A stretch of 64,000 nt of DNA from Fimbriiglobus ruber (lineage in GTDB: Bacteria; Planctomycetota; Planctomycetia; Gemmatales; Gemmataceae), in contig NZ_NIDE01000017.1 in assembly GCF_002197845.1 (NCBI RefSeq), forward strand, positions 1 to 64,000, given 5' to 3'. Of this stretch, positions 40,372 to 49,163 are shown in pieces. Every line of letters starts with the position of its first letter. Positions within the stretch are counted from its first letter, which is position 1. A program made the translations under genes and the position numbers. The notes below the pieces were generated by a model. It was not told where the DNA came from. It was given only the letters and a program-made list of their open reading frames with translations, and did no database searches.

Positions 40372-40851
40372 CTACTCCAAGTTAAAATCCTTGGTGTGGT
40401 CTCCAGCTTCGACTGTGTACGTCAGCCCCGACGTATCGATGGATTCGTACTTCTGCGGTATAGGCATGTATTTGCCGGGAATCACTTTGGTATCCGTGAG
40501 GGAGCTTTGGAGGCGGGGAGGGGGGCCTTCTGGCGCTTTGGACACACCGCCGCGAGGGGCACTGGCCTTCTCAGCGGCCTTCTCTCGTTCCGTCATGAGT
40601 ATTTTGTTGTTGATGGCGATCTTGCTATTTCCGACAAATGGTTTCAGTGAATATGTCCCATCCGCTTCGATGTTGGTACTCACTTGATGACCGGTATCGG
40701 TGATAAATAGCAAGATGCCCCCCGTCACGGGTTTGCCGCGATAATTCACTTTGCCCGAAAGAGTGGCCGTGGGTGGTATGACGGTGGACTTCTCGCAGCC
40801 GAACATTCCTAGCAAGGCCAGAATGACCAGCGGTCTCGTTCTTAATGCCAT
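40372..40851 (-). CDS. Planctomycete lipoprotein with carboxypeptidase-regulatory-like fold
   Basis: 159 residues from ATG 40849-40851: RPLVILALLGMFGCEKSTVI is a lipoprotein signal with GMFGC lipobox. The mature part is a beta-sandwich (TATLSGKVNYRGKPVTGGIL, ADGTYSLKPF, YTVEAGDHTKDFNLE) as in carboxypeptidase-regulatory-like domains. In planctomycetes such genes follow DUF1559 genes, as here. Role: cell-envelope protein of unknown ligand. Confidence 0.85.
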   Translation of the reverse strand: MALRTRPLVILALLGMFGCEKSTVIPPTATLSGKVNYRGKPVTGGILLFITDTGHQVSTNIEADGTYSLKPFVGNSKIAINNKILMTEREKAAEKASAPRGGVSKAPEGPPPRLQSSLTDTKVIPGKYMPIPQKYESIDTSGLTYTVEAGDHTKDFNLE

Positions 40852-41007
40852 AAACGAACGACTCCTGATAAACGCTTGAGAGCCGGCTGAATAATCGGCC
40901 GGTGAAACGTGATCGGGCATGAGATTGGCGCAAACCATTTGCAACGAAAACCGCTCGCCGACTGGGAGCGGTTAGATGGTCGCTGTCTTCTGCGCGATGA
41001 ATCCGAG

Positions 41008-41931
41008 TTACCAGTCGCTCCCCAGCATATCGCCCTGGTTCGGGGTCACGGCTGCATAATAGGTTGCCCCCGTGATACTGGACGAAATGGTGCGCACGCT
41101 GCCATCCGCCAGGACGTTGTTGATTACGCCGGTATGTGGCGAGGTGGCCCGGCACATACAGACGCTGATGGTCGTCCAGCTAATGCTGACCGTGTTGGCG
41201 GTGCAATAGCTGATCGGGGGTTGGAAAAGTGGGATGTAACTAGGACCCTGGAAGCCGGTGCTGCTACCGCAGTCGCCGTCACCGCCTTTGGGAGCTTGGA
41301 AACTGTTATAATCCCACCACCAGAGGCTGTAGAAGCTGTTCGGGAACGTTGGCTTGAAACCGCCGTACTGTTCGGAAAGGAGGATCGTGTTCGAGGTTCC
41401 GTCCGTAAAGGTGGAGGTCAGGTTAGGCAGGCCTTTCGAGTCGGTCATGAAGATCGTGCCGTTATAACAGTAGCTACCCACTTGATCCGATCCGGATGTG
41501 GATGGGACGGTGGGATCGGAGGGGCAGAGATAGGTCTTGATCGGGATCCGACGAGTCGCGCCCTGCGGGTTGCCGCCCAATTCTATGCTGTAGCCACCCG
41601 AGGCCGTCACGGATTGATTGTACGCGTTCTGTTGTTCGATGTAAGGCAAGAGATGGTAAAGCAATCCGCCATAGCCGCCGCCGGTCAGACCCGAGCCCAG
41701 TCCCGGGGTGGGAAAGCTGCCGATACCCGGCGGAAGAAGACCTTGATAGGTCGACGCGCAGTTGTGAATCGCGAGGCCCATTTGCTTGAGATTATTAGAG
41801 CAGGTGGACCTCGCCGCAGCTTCGCGGACCTTTTGAACGGCCGGTAAAAGCAGGCCGATCAGAATGGCGATGATGGCGATCACCACCAATAATTCAATGA
41901 GGGTGAAGGCGGTACGGCGAGCATTTAGCAT
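41008..41931 (-). CDS. DUF1559 pilin-like protein
   Basis: 307 residues. Type IV prepilin-like N-terminus (RRTAFTLIELLVVIAIIAIL, with Glu five residues after the cleavage site) continues as a hydrophobic helix. Conserved DUF1559 features follow: VREAAARSTCSNNLKQMGLA, LPYIEQQNAY, YLCPSDP, FTDGTSNTILLSE, and near the end HTGVINNVLADGSVR (the H-x9-DG motif). The family is expanded in planctomycetes and probably builds cell-envelope or secretion pseudopilins. Paired with the lipoprotein gene downstream. Confidence 0.95.
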   Translation of the reverse strand: MLNARRTAFTLIELLVVIAIIAILIGLLLPAVQKVREAAARSTCSNNLKQMGLAIHNCASTYQGLLPPGIGSFPTPGLGSGLTGGGYGGLLYHLLPYIEQQNAYNQSVTASGGYSIELGGNPQGATRRIPIKTYLCPSDPTVPSTSGSDQVGSYCYNGTIFMTDSKGLPNLTSTFTDGTSNTILLSEQYGGFKPTFPNSFYSLWWWDYNSFQAPKGGDGDCGSSTGFQGPSYIPLFQPPISYCTANTVSISWTTISVCMCRATSPHTGVINNVLADGSVRTISSSITGATYYAAVTPNQGDMLGSDW

Positions 41932-42279
41932 CGAACAATTTCCAATTAAGTGAAAATCAGGTGTGAGTTATTTAATAGCGTGTAACATTCTGTTTTCGAG
42001 GCGAATGTTGGCGGCAGGTAAGAAAAGATTCGCAGTTCTTGTGCCGTATCTCAGATAGCAGCTCGGAAAGGACGAGATTCCGCAAGTTTCAATTGGGCAA
42101 GCAGTTGCAACATCGAATAATTTGGATATTACAAGCGTCGCAGGGAATATTATCTAAGTATGCCTGTTGAGTAAGCGGTATCAGCATAATGATCACGCAA
42201 AGCTATGTTTAATAGACAAATGTAATTCCACTGCTCAAACCATTGATAATCTAGTAGAATCACTGCCAGGAGGTTCCTT
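41932..42279. other. 348-bp AT-rich intergenic region
   Basis: No coding frame. Probably holds the divergent promoters of the DUF1559 gene (minus) and the MTExEWL gene (plus); no clear -35/-10 pair or repeat could be chosen by eye. Confidence 0.4.
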
Positions 42280-42960
42280 ATGACCGAGGCGGAATGGCTG
42301 GTGAGCGCAATGCCTCGCCAATTGGTGCAGTTTATCCCGAAGAACGCGACCGAGCGCAAGAAACGATTACTCGGGTTTGGCCTTTGCCGACGAATTTTGC
42401 ACTTGGTCCCGGACGAACGAAGCCGCCGAGCAGTACTCGTCGCCGAGCGATTTGCAGACGGAGCAGCAACCGATGCTGAATTGTCGGAGGCTGGGGCGCG
42501 GACGGCGTGTCGGGAATCGCAAAAGTATCTGCGGAGCGGCAATCAACATCAATATTTCGGGAAGGGCGTATGCTTTTGGGTTGCCGGAAAAAATGTCGAC
42601 AATTGGGAGATACCCAATGACGATAGCGGAAGCAAGCCAGCGTGGGAAGATGCGGCCGAAGTCGCTATCACGGACGGAGCCAGATGGCACACCGAACTGG
42701 GAGCATTCTGCAAGCTCGTCCGCTGTGTTTATGGGAATCCCTTCTGTCCCGTATCCCTCGATCGATCTTGGAAGACATCAACGGTCCTTGCTCTCGCCCA
42801 GAGCATTTACGCCGACCGTGCTTTCGAACGGCTCCCGATCCTCGCGGACGCACTTGAAAAGTCAGGCTGTGACAATCTCGATGTTCTGAACCACTTCCGC
42901 TCGGAAACGGTCCATACGAGAGGTTGTTGGGTGGTAGACCTGTTGACCGGGCGGGAGTAA
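42280..42960 (+). CDS. MTExEWL-family planctomycete protein
   Basis: 226 residues beginning MTEAEWLVSAMPRQLVQFIP and RKKRLLGFGLCRRILHLVPD, then AERFADGAATDAELSEA. The C-terminal block (LALAQSIYADRAFERLPILA, GCDNLDVLNHFR, HTRGCWVVDLLTGRE) matches that of the gene at 17886. The middle diverges. AGGAGG precedes ATG 42280. Family is lineage-specific and uncharacterised. Confidence 0.75.
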   Translation: MTEAEWLVSAMPRQLVQFIPKNATERKKRLLGFGLCRRILHLVPDERSRRAVLVAERFADGAATDAELSEAGARTACRESQKYLRSGNQHQYFGKGVCFWVAGKNVDNWEIPNDDSGSKPAWEDAAEVAITDGARWHTELGAFCKLVRCVYGNPFCPVSLDRSWKTSTVLALAQSIYADRAFERLPILADALEKSGCDNLDVLNHFRSETVHTRGCWVVDLLTGRE

Positions 42961-42982
42961 GCGGCATCCGACCCGGGAAATA

Positions 42983-43174
42983 TTACTTTCTATTGATTGG
43001 TTCCGGTAACTTCTCAGCCTGGGTGAACAGCGTCATCACTTCGTCACAGCATCGCAGCCATTTGGTCTGAGTGAACCGGAGAAGATCATCCGGTTTACAC
43101 TCGACTGTGTTTCCGCAGGCCAAGCAGCGGAGAAGACTGAGGCGAAGTTGAAGTTCTCTTGGAGCGTCAGCCAC
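42983..43174 (-). CDS. Small Cys-containing protein, 63 aa
   Basis: SLLRCLACGNTVECKPDDLL and TKWLRCCDEVMTLFTQAE. CxxC and CC pairs suggest a zinc knuckle; similar proteins with RCMACGNTVECxP are common in planctomycete genomes as I recall. Function unknown. Confidence 0.6.
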   Translation of the reverse strand: MADAPRELQLRLSLLRCLACGNTVECKPDDLLRFTQTKWLRCCDEVMTLFTQAEKLPEPINRK

Positions 43175-43271
43175 AGCTTGATCTCACGTCGGACGACCCA
43201 CTAGCTTATTCTGCCCGTCCACGCATCAAGATAGAATTCTACGGTCAGCGCCATCCCCGTCAGGCCCTCAT

Positions 43272-44523
43272 CAGGGCCTTTCCTTGTTTCATCTTGTTGA
43301 ATCGACCTGGGCTGGGTAAACGGGGCACCTTCCGATTCCCAGGAGCTGCCCATGCCCGCGTGTACGCTGTACGAGGCCCTCGCCACCCTCCCCGATCCCC
43401 GCAGCCGCCACGGTCGCATTCATCCCCTCCCGGCGGTCATGGGACTGGTCGCTCTGGCCATGCTGAGTGGCCGCAAGAGCTTGGCCGGGATCTCCCGGTT
43501 CGGACGGCAGCACGGGGCTCCGCTGGCTCACGCCCTGGGCTTCCGGCGGGGCAAAACGCCGACCGTCTCGACCCTCTCCCGAACCCTCCGCCGCTTCGAC
43601 CCCCAGGACCTCGAAGCGGCCCTGTCCCGGTGGGTGACCGGCCGGTTCGACCCCCACGCGTTCGAGCACATCGCGATCGACGGCAAGACGTTGCGAGGCA
43701 GCCGCCACGGGGACGTGCCCGGCCACCACTTGGTGGCCGCCTACGCACCCGCCGTCCAGGCCGTCCTCGCTCAGGTCCGGGTCGATGCCAAAACGAACGA
43801 ACACAAGGCCGCCCTCGAACTCCTCGGTATCCTCCCCGTGCGGGGCAAAGTGGTCACCGGGGACGCCATGTTCTGTCAGCGCGATCTGGCCACCCAGGTG
43901 ATCGATTCCGGGGGCGACTACGTCCTCGTGGCCAAGGACAACCAACCGGCCTTGGTCGCCGATATCCGAGCCGGATTCGCCTTCGCGACCGCCGCCCGAT
44001 CGATCGCGGCGGCCACTTCCCCCTGAGGACCTGCCAACGGCACCCGATCCCGACCGGGTGGCCACGTCGGTCGACAAGGGACATGGGCGGATCGAGAAGC
44101 GAACCCTCCACACGACGACGATTCTGACCGCCGAGGGGAAGTGGAAGGGGGCCAAGCAAGGGTTCCACGTCACCCGCGAGCGGACGGTCAAAGGGAAGAA
44201 GACGATCGAGGATGTGTACGGAATCACCAGTCTGTCGATCCAACAGGCGAATGCGGCGACACTTCTGTCCATCCTCCGGGATCACTGGCAGATCGAGAAC
44301 GGATTGCATTGGGTCCGGGATGAGACCCTGGGCGAGGACCGCTGCCGGGTGCGGATGGGTGCGGCTCCGCAGGTCCTGGCCGCCATCCGGAACGCCGTCG
44401 TCCATCTGTTGGCCGATGTCGACACCGAGAACCGTCCGGAGGCCATCGAGTGGCTGCAAATCCACCACGATGAAGCCCGGGCGCTGATTGGGATCCCACA
44501 AAGTGAATAAAGGAAAGGCCCTG
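43272..44523. mobile_element. ISAs1-family insertion sequence, 1252 bp
   Basis: Terminal repeats CAGGGCCTTTCCTT (43272) and its complement ending 44523. A perfect 10-bp duplication AGGCCCTCAT flanks the element (43262-43271 and 44524-44533), fitting ISAs1. One frameshifted transposase gene. Confidence 0.92.
43352..44510 (+). pseudogene. ISAs1-family transposase, frameshifted
   Basis: Frame 1 (43352-44026): ALATLPDPRSRHGRIHPLPA, then GISRFGRQHG, HIAIDGKTLRGS (first Asp) and KVVTGDAMFCQRDL (second Asp). Frame 2 continues from about 44025 to 44510 with GRIEKRTLHTTTI, TVKGKKTIEDVYGITSL, LLSILRDHWQIENGLHWVRD (catalytic Glu) and ALIGIP. One base in a C run separates them. No programmed frameshift is known for ISAs1, so this copy is likely inactive unless the assembly is wrong. 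Confidence 0.9.
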
Positions 44524-44610
44524 AGGCCCTCATTCCCGAAACCTTCCTTGCTCTTTTCTCATCTCGGCTTCCATGGTATTTTCACTCCTTGCCCGTAATG
44601 AATCCGGGAG

Positions 44611-44697
44611 ATGAAGATGTTGTCCGTCACACGCTACCTGCTCGCGATTCCCTTTTGCGTTGCTATCAACTTGCTCCTGCCGGATTGCCAGCGTTAA
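44611..44697 (+). CDS. Possible 28-aa membrane peptide
   Basis: ATG 44611 behind GGGAG opens MKMLSVTRYLLAIPFCVAIN and ends LLLPDCQR. Short and hydrophobic; kept only as a candidate. Confidence 0.3.
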   Translation: MKMLSVTRYLLAIPFCVAINLLLPDCQR

Positions 44698-45114
44698 CTA
44701 CAACAGGTGCGGTATCCCCCGTTTGATTTCCATTTCAGTCGAGCTAATCGCAATCCCCACCGCGACGACGTAGTGCCCCACTTTTTCGGGGGTAGTGGCA
44801 ACGATTGCACCCGGGGTCGTCTCGCTCAGAAAGTAATGTCTGCCGGCTTTCAGACCACCGTCGGTTCCTGCGATGGCGTCCCATTCGGAAATCGTCAGCG
44901 TCAGTATGCCCCGCATCTGAATATCGACCCGGCCTTCCGGGGTGCTCGCACAGGCGCAGAGACCGACCACACGAGCCGTGACTTCCTGGTCGGCGTGTGC
45001 TTTTTCGACACGGTTACCCACGCTCATGTAGACGGCATTTCCCGGCAGGAGGTCCACGCCGAGCATTCTGACCGTTTCCTTAGCGTGTCTTTCGTCATCA
45101 GCCGGCTGAGGCAT
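44698..45114 (-). CDS. Hypothetical beta-rich protein, 138 aa
   Basis: Beta-rich with VYMSVGNRVEKAHADQEVTA and GLKAGRHYFLSETTPGAIVA, TPEKVGHYVVAVGIAISSTE. The AGxxYFLSExxPG...GxxVxxVGxAxSxTE pattern is that of phage neck or tail-associated beta proteins, so this may be a stray phage structural gene. No other structural genes lie nearby. Confidence 0.55.
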   Translation of the reverse strand: MPQPADDERHAKETVRMLGVDLLPGNAVYMSVGNRVEKAHADQEVTARVVGLCACASTPEGRVDIQMRGILTLTISEWDAIAGTDGGLKAGRHYFLSETTPGAIVATTPEKVGHYVVAVGIAISSTEMEIKRGIPHLL

Positions 45115-45256
45115 GGCGTGACATTAACCCAAGTCGTATTTGAATAGAGATTGGTGACGACTCAGGGGAAATTGTGTTTTTCCAGATTCGCCAGGGCGAA
45201 AGACCGTATTCTCACTATACCGGGACCCGAACAAAACCTTAATCTTCGCTTCGAAA

Positions 45257-45565
45257 CTACTTCACCGCCGGAAGCTCAACTCGACACCACCCGAGGTCCA
45301 GGTAAACCGCCCCGTCCTCCGACGCAATTTCCGGCTTCAACGAATACTCGACGAACCGTCCAAATTTCTTCCCCTGAACCAAATCGGCGTCGCGCAGTTT
45401 CTTGAGGTGGACACTGATGTTGATGAGCTCCACTTTTAAGAGCATGGCCAGCTCGGTGACGGTTCTGCTGCCCGTGCGAAGGGCATCGATAATGCGCATG
45501 CGATTTGGTTCCGCGAGCGCGGAAAGACGCGCGGCACACTGCTCTGCCTGCTTGAAATCAGTCAT
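45257..45565 (-). CDS. ArsR-type transcription regulator, copy 1
   Basis: 102 residues from ATG 45563-45565: ARLSALAEPNRMRIIDALRT, VTELAMLLKVELINISVHLK, KLRDADLVQGKKFGRFVEYS is a complete winged HTH of the ArsR/SmtB type. The C-terminal DLGWCRVELP segment carries one Cys; typical metal-binding CxC is missing. A paralogue lies 190 bp upstream (45755), so the pair probably came from duplication. Confidence 0.85.
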   Translation of the reverse strand: MTDFKQAEQCAARLSALAEPNRMRIIDALRTGSRTVTELAMLLKVELINISVHLKKLRDADLVQGKKFGRFVEYSLKPEIASEDGAVYLDLGWCRVELPAVK

Positions 45566-45754
45566 TTCGAGCAAATTCCTGTATCACCTGTGGCGTATAA
45601 AAGTCGATGCGGGAAGATTGCTCATAAAGAGCAAGTTGCAGGCCGAAATGACTATTCTTCATGTTTTCAAAGCAGTTCAACGCTGGCATTACCAAACCCT
45701 TTCTGATCAATTACCTCATCCCGAACCGTTCATCGGAACTCGCTCAGACCCGAG

Positions 45755-46063
45755 TCACTCCTCCGCGTAAATCTCGATCCGGCACCAGCCGAAGTCCGCA
45801 GAAGCCGCTTCCGCATCTGGGAAATAATCCGGGTGGAGTGAGTATTCGACCTTCCGCCCATGCTTCTCGTTTGAAACGAGCCCGGCATGGCGGAGAATCT
45901 TTAAATGATGGGAGGTATTGACAATCTCTGTATTTAGATCGCGGGCCAGTTCGGTGACATTCTTTTTGCCGGAGAGAAGCAGTTCGATGATCCGGAGTCG
46001 GGTCGGTTCCGCCAACGCCTGGAGGAGGTCAGCGCACGCCTTCGCCTTTTTGTAATCGATCAT
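45755..46063 (-). CDS. ArsR-type transcription regulator, copy 2
   Basis: 102 residues from ATG 46061-46063: DLLQALAEPTRLRIIELLLS, VTELARDLNTEIVNTSHHLK, ILRHAGLVSNEKHGRKVEYS, and a C-terminal FGWCRIEIYAEE. Same length and organisation as copy 1, with the FGWCRIE/LGWCRVE ending shared. In planctomycetes such regulators lie near DUF1559 loci; target unknown. Confidence 0.85.
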   Translation of the reverse strand: MIDYKKAKACADLLQALAEPTRLRIIELLLSGKKNVTELARDLNTEIVNTSHHLKILRHAGLVSNEKHGRKVEYSLHPDYFPDAEAASADFGWCRIEIYAEE

Positions 46064-46208
46064 TTCGCGTGGCACGCAGCATTGAGTTGCGGAGGAGTCC
46101 AGGGCGAGAACCGTATCCGGGGCAAATTCTTCACACACATCAGGTGATTTTAGTTAACGAGCGCGGTGCAAAAGCTCAATTTCCAGTTATTCTGACGATG
46201 GTTGCGAA

Positions 46209-46751
46209 TCACCTCCCCCTCCGTTTCGGAATAAACCCTTCCTCCCAAACGGCGTCCGCGAAGAGATTGCCCTCTGCCTCACGTTCCACCGCCTTCGCCT
46301 CCCTCTTCTCGCGAGCGGTGGCGAGTTGCTCAGCCGTTCGTGGTACGTATCCAGGCTCGTAGCCAGCCCAGTAAAGAGAGTACCGATGAACCCGGCACCA
46401 CTGTCCCTTGTGGGTAAAGCCCCTCGTCGGGTCAGGCTCGGTCAGCATCGCCCCGAATCCTTCCTCATACGAACCGCATTCCCTGGTCTCGTCTCCGATC
46501 ACCGCAACGTGCTGGCGAACACCGTCCTTCTCGGCCGTGATGACCGTGGCCGCAGATGCCATCCTGCCACCCGAACGACGCGCTCGTTCCTCTTCATCGT
46601 GGTCAACCAGATAATGCCGGCCGACGGGAACGAACCCGGAACCTAGTACTGACTCCACGAAGATCCGGGCCTGCTCGTACTCGGCTTTCTGTCGTCCGGC
46701 GATTTCGGTGCGACGGGCTGCGTTGGCTATGTCCAGGGGAGAAGGGATCAC
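46209..46751 (-). CDS. Hypothetical 180-aa protein
   Basis: Helical N-terminus (DIANAARRTEIAGRQKAEYE), then a middle with GRHYLVDHDEEERARRSGGR and a Tyr/Trp-rich SLYWAGYEPGYVPRTAEQLA segment; basic C-terminus. It overlaps the phospholipase D gene by 4 bp. No family recognised. Confidence 0.6.
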   Translation of the reverse strand: MIPSPLDIANAARRTEIAGRQKAEYEQARIFVESVLGSGFVPVGRHYLVDHDEEERARRSGGRMASAATVITAEKDGVRQHVAVIGDETRECGSYEEGFGAMLTEPDPTRGFTHKGQWCRVHRYSLYWAGYEPGYVPRTAEQLATAREKREAKAVEREAEGNLFADAVWEEGFIPKRRGR

Positions 46752-47251
46752 GGGTTAAGCCACGTCTGGCTTTCCGCCCAGAGCCGCTCCCAGTTTGTCT
46801 CATACGCCCCTGCGACCTGGGGATCATCCCGCAGGACCAGCAGGTTCTCTGCGTTATGCTCCTCAGCTGCCGCGGTGAAATTGAACGCCCCCGTTTCCAC
46901 GGTCACGCCGTCCACAATCACGAATTTGTCGTGCATAATCGCGTACCGGTAATCGATCCCGACCGGGATGCCTGCTGCGGCGATTTCCCCTGCCTCCGAG
47001 TACCGGGCTGACGCGTTGCTCTTGTCCAGCACCACTTCGACATCGACGCCTCGCTGGTGAGCCTGGACCAGCGCCTCGGCTATGGGCCGGGAGGTGAATC
47101 CGTAGGCCGCGACATGGACCGATTGTTTCGCTTCCGAAATGACCTGGACCACGGCTTCGGTGGCTCCGGCGTGAGGGGAGAATGCCACGGTGATCGACGG
47201 ATCGGCAAGGGCCGGGGAAGCGAGGAGTATCAGAGCGAGGACGCGGGTCAT
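46748..47251 (-). CDS. Exported phospholipase D-family nuclease (Nuc-like)
   Basis: 167 residues. Signal peptide MTRVLALILLASPALA (cleavage after ALA). The PLD core has VHVAAYGFTSRPIAEALVQA and the HKD motif IMHDKFVIVDGVTVETGAFN, followed by FTAAAEEHNAENLLV. One HKD per chain, so it would work as a dimer like Nuc of conjugative plasmid pKM101. Periplasmic endonuclease activity is expected; plasmid carriage fits the mobile setting. It overlaps neighbours on both sides. Confidence 0.9.
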   Translation of the reverse strand: MTRVLALILLASPALADPSITVAFSPHAGATEAVVQVISEAKQSVHVAAYGFTSRPIAEALVQAHQRGVDVEVVLDKSNASARYSEAGEIAAAGIPVGIDYRYAIMHDKFVIVDGVTVETGAFNFTAAAEEHNAENLLVLRDDPQVAGAYETNWERLWAESQTWLNP

Positions 47252-47421
47252 CGCTGCGTGTCCGGGTGATGAACGTCACCATCCGCATCCAGAGGCTTTG
47301 GTGGCCAGCCGTGCAAAAGCAGCAGCGGAAAGCGAATCAATCGAACGATCACACCGTACGCGAAGCAAATGGCAAGAAGCGTCAGAAACCAGTACCGATC
47401 AAAGAATTCCCAGAAGCTCAC
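47248..47421 (-). CDS. Small membrane protein, 57 aa, GTG start
   Basis: GTG at 47419-47421 opens SFWEFFDRYWFLTLLAICFA with one membrane helix, then LIRFPLLLLHGWPPKPLDAD and an Asp/His tail. It overlaps the nuclease start by 4 bp (ATGA), which supports it. Similar W-E-F-x-D-x-Y-W proteins occur beside phage or plasmid genes. Confidence 0.7.
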   Translation of the reverse strand: MSFWEFFDRYWFLTLLAICFAYGVIVRLIRFPLLLLHGWPPKPLDADGDVHHPDTQR

Positions 47422-47554
47422 TCTCCCTCACTTTCCAAGCCGTCGGGCTTGGGGCGACAGTAGCACCGTCGTGCAAGCAAGGCAAACGGAGATGGAAGCT
47501 AGTCGAGGGACGGGTTATCCTCTCTTGAAAAGACCTACCTCCGAGGTTCTCGGG

Positions 47555-47797
47555 ATGAAGATCTCCGGTTCAAGGAAATGCGACATCTGCCAAGCGGAGA
47601 TCCCGCCCAAAACCACTTTTCGCCACGGCGTTTTGGAGCGGCAGGCGTTGGGTGCGTTCCTCAACTGCGACCCTGACCTGCAACCCACCTGGCAAGAAGT
47701 CGGTGATGGCTCGGGGAAGATTCTGATGGATATCTGCCTTGAGTGCAACGAGGGCATGGTGCAGAAACCTGACCCTCAAGACGATGCTGGTCAATAA
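47555..47797 (+). CDS. Small zinc-type protein, 80 aa
   Basis: Starts MKISGSRKCDICQAEIPPKT with CxxC, and ILMDICLECNEGMVQKPDPQ supplies the second CxxC, so one zinc site is likely. The middle is a beta-type stretch (FRHGVLERQALGAFLNCDPD). No family recognised. Confidence 0.6.
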   Translation: MKISGSRKCDICQAEIPPKTTFRHGVLERQALGAFLNCDPDLQPTWQEVGDGSGKILMDICLECNEGMVQKPDPQDDAGQ

Positions 47798-47870
47798 TGC
47801 TAAAAGAAAACTGTATCCGGGGTTCAAAATCGCCCGCATCTCGCATCGAATGCAAGTTCTGAGTACGAAT

Positions 47871-48638
47871 ATGGACAGTACCTTGTTTGAAATGCTTCTT
47901 CACGAGGAGGAATCGACATACCTCGATTTTAAGAAGCAGCAGTATCCATTCTCACGCACAACCGATGATCAGAAATCCGAGCTGCTGAAGGATATCATCG
48001 GAATGGCCAATGCTTGGCGCCGGGCCGACTCCTATATCCTGATCGGCGTCGAGGATGTGCGGGGAGGACGTAGCAATGTGATTGGAATCCCCGCGAGCGA
48101 CCAACTGGCCGATCACTCCTTGCAGCAGTTCATCAATAACCTCACCAATCGCCCGATCTCCTTTCTTTACGAGGCATTTACTTTTGAAGGGAAACAGGTG
48201 GGTGTTATTCGAATTGACGAGCAACAGGCGAGGCCTCTTTACCTGAAGCGCGATTACGGCAAGCTGAAAAAGGATGAGGTGTATGTAAGGCGAGGTAGCT
48301 CGACTGATCCTACGAAGCCGGCCTCGCCGGATGAAATCTCGCTTATGGGTAGTGCGCAAACTCCAACTCCGCCCAATCTTGGGCTCATCAAAGCATATTT
48401 TTACGATTTGGCGGTGAAAGCACACGAGTTAAACGCCAAGGGCGACACGGGCAATATGGAGGTTTGGGCAAAAGATGTAAGGACTCAGATTGAGAATGCT
48501 TTAATTGGAGAGCAATATCATCTGTTCAAGAGAGATTCTCCTGCGGATTTTCAGGGAACCCGGCAGTGGCTGATGGCCAATAGCCAGAGGCTTATGGCCG
48601 AACACATCAACCCAAACTATCGGATTCCTTCTTCGTGA
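47871..48638 (+). CDS. AlbA_2/Schlafen-type ATP-binding protein
   Basis: 255 residues. EEESTYLDFKKQQYPFSRTT, SELLKDIIGMANAWRRADSY and ILIGVEDVRGGRSNVIGIPA are the AlbA_2 (Schlafen-like) signature: D-F-K, A-N and GxxD elements. Further on, GVIRIDEQQARPLYLKRDYG and VYVRRGSSTDPTKPASPDEI are the usual end of the domain. Such domains occur in transcription regulators and in anti-phage nucleases. Repeat copy E begins 3 bp after its stop. Confidence 0.85.
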   Translation: MDSTLFEMLLHEEESTYLDFKKQQYPFSRTTDDQKSELLKDIIGMANAWRRADSYILIGVEDVRGGRSNVIGIPASDQLADHSLQQFINNLTNRPISFLYEAFTFEGKQVGVIRIDEQQARPLYLKRDYGKLKKDEVYVRRGSSTDPTKPASPDEISLMGSAQTPTPPNLGLIKAYFYDLAVKAHELNAKGDTGNMEVWAKDVRTQIENALIGEQYHLFKRDSPADFQGTRQWLMANSQRLMAEHINPNYRIPSS

Positions 48639-48641
48639 ACT

Positions 48642-48727
48642 GCGTCAGCGACCGGAAGGGCTTGGTCTCGAAGAGACGGAGCAACGCGAACCCCTGAAGG
48701 CCGCGACGGCCGCAGGCCGGGACGCCC
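48642..48727 (+). repeat. GNA-hairpin repeat, copy E
   Basis: Closing arms GCGTC (48642) and GACGC (48721). Hairpin GTCTC-GAA-GAGAC, terminal hairpin CGGCC-GCA-GGCCG, so the terminal stem differs in sequence from copies A-D but keeps pairing. It fills the gap between two convergent genes almost exactly. Confidence 0.78.
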
Positions 48728-48731
48728 ATGC

Positions 48732-48941
48732 CTACCCTGCCTGCCTCAGCACCTTCTCCCAGCTCTCCACATCACAAGCCGCCCTCCCCTCACCAATCGC
48801 TTTCCTGATCTCTCTCACGATCAACCCCCTATCCCCCTCCTGAAGCTCCCCCCACCGAGCCACGAGGTAATCCGCACATGTACCGACGGCATACGTCTGC
48901 CAAGCAGTACCGGAAGGCGTAGAAGACGATTTCACTGTCAA
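48732..48941 (-). CDS. Hypothetical 69-aa protein
   Basis: SGTAWQTYAVGTCADYLVAR, RGLIVREIRKAIGEGRAACD and VESWEKVLRQAG; helical. Convergent with the AlbA_2 gene. No family recognised. Confidence 0.5.
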   Translation of the reverse strand: MTVKSSSTPSGTAWQTYAVGTCADYLVARWGELQEGDRGLIVREIRKAIGEGRAACDVESWEKVLRQAG

Positions 48942-48947
48942 GCGGGG

Positions 48948-49163
48948 TCATGGCCTCATCCGGTGGGCAAGTGCCCGGATCTCGCAGTTATGAAAGACCC
49001 TCCGGAGAACCTGCCACCACTGCGTCGCACACTCCCCCGTGGGATGACGAGGGCAGTGACAGACCAACCACCCGAATCGATTCCGCCGAGTGCAGGTAAT
49101 CCACGAGTCTTCGCAGGTCAGGTGGACATGCCCAGGAATGCGGTCGTTGGGGTAGCGGGTCAT
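48948..49163 (-). CDS. Cys/His-rich protein, 71 aa
   Basis: MTRYPNDRIPGHVHLTCEDS, WITCTRRNRFGWLVCHCPRH and PTGECATQWW contain several Cys and His residues, probably a zinc site. It overlaps the metallophosphoesterase gene by 4 bp. Confidence 0.6.
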   Translation of the reverse strand: MTRYPNDRIPGHVHLTCEDSWITCTRRNRFGWLVCHCPRHPTGECATQWWQVLRRVFHNCEIRALAHRMRP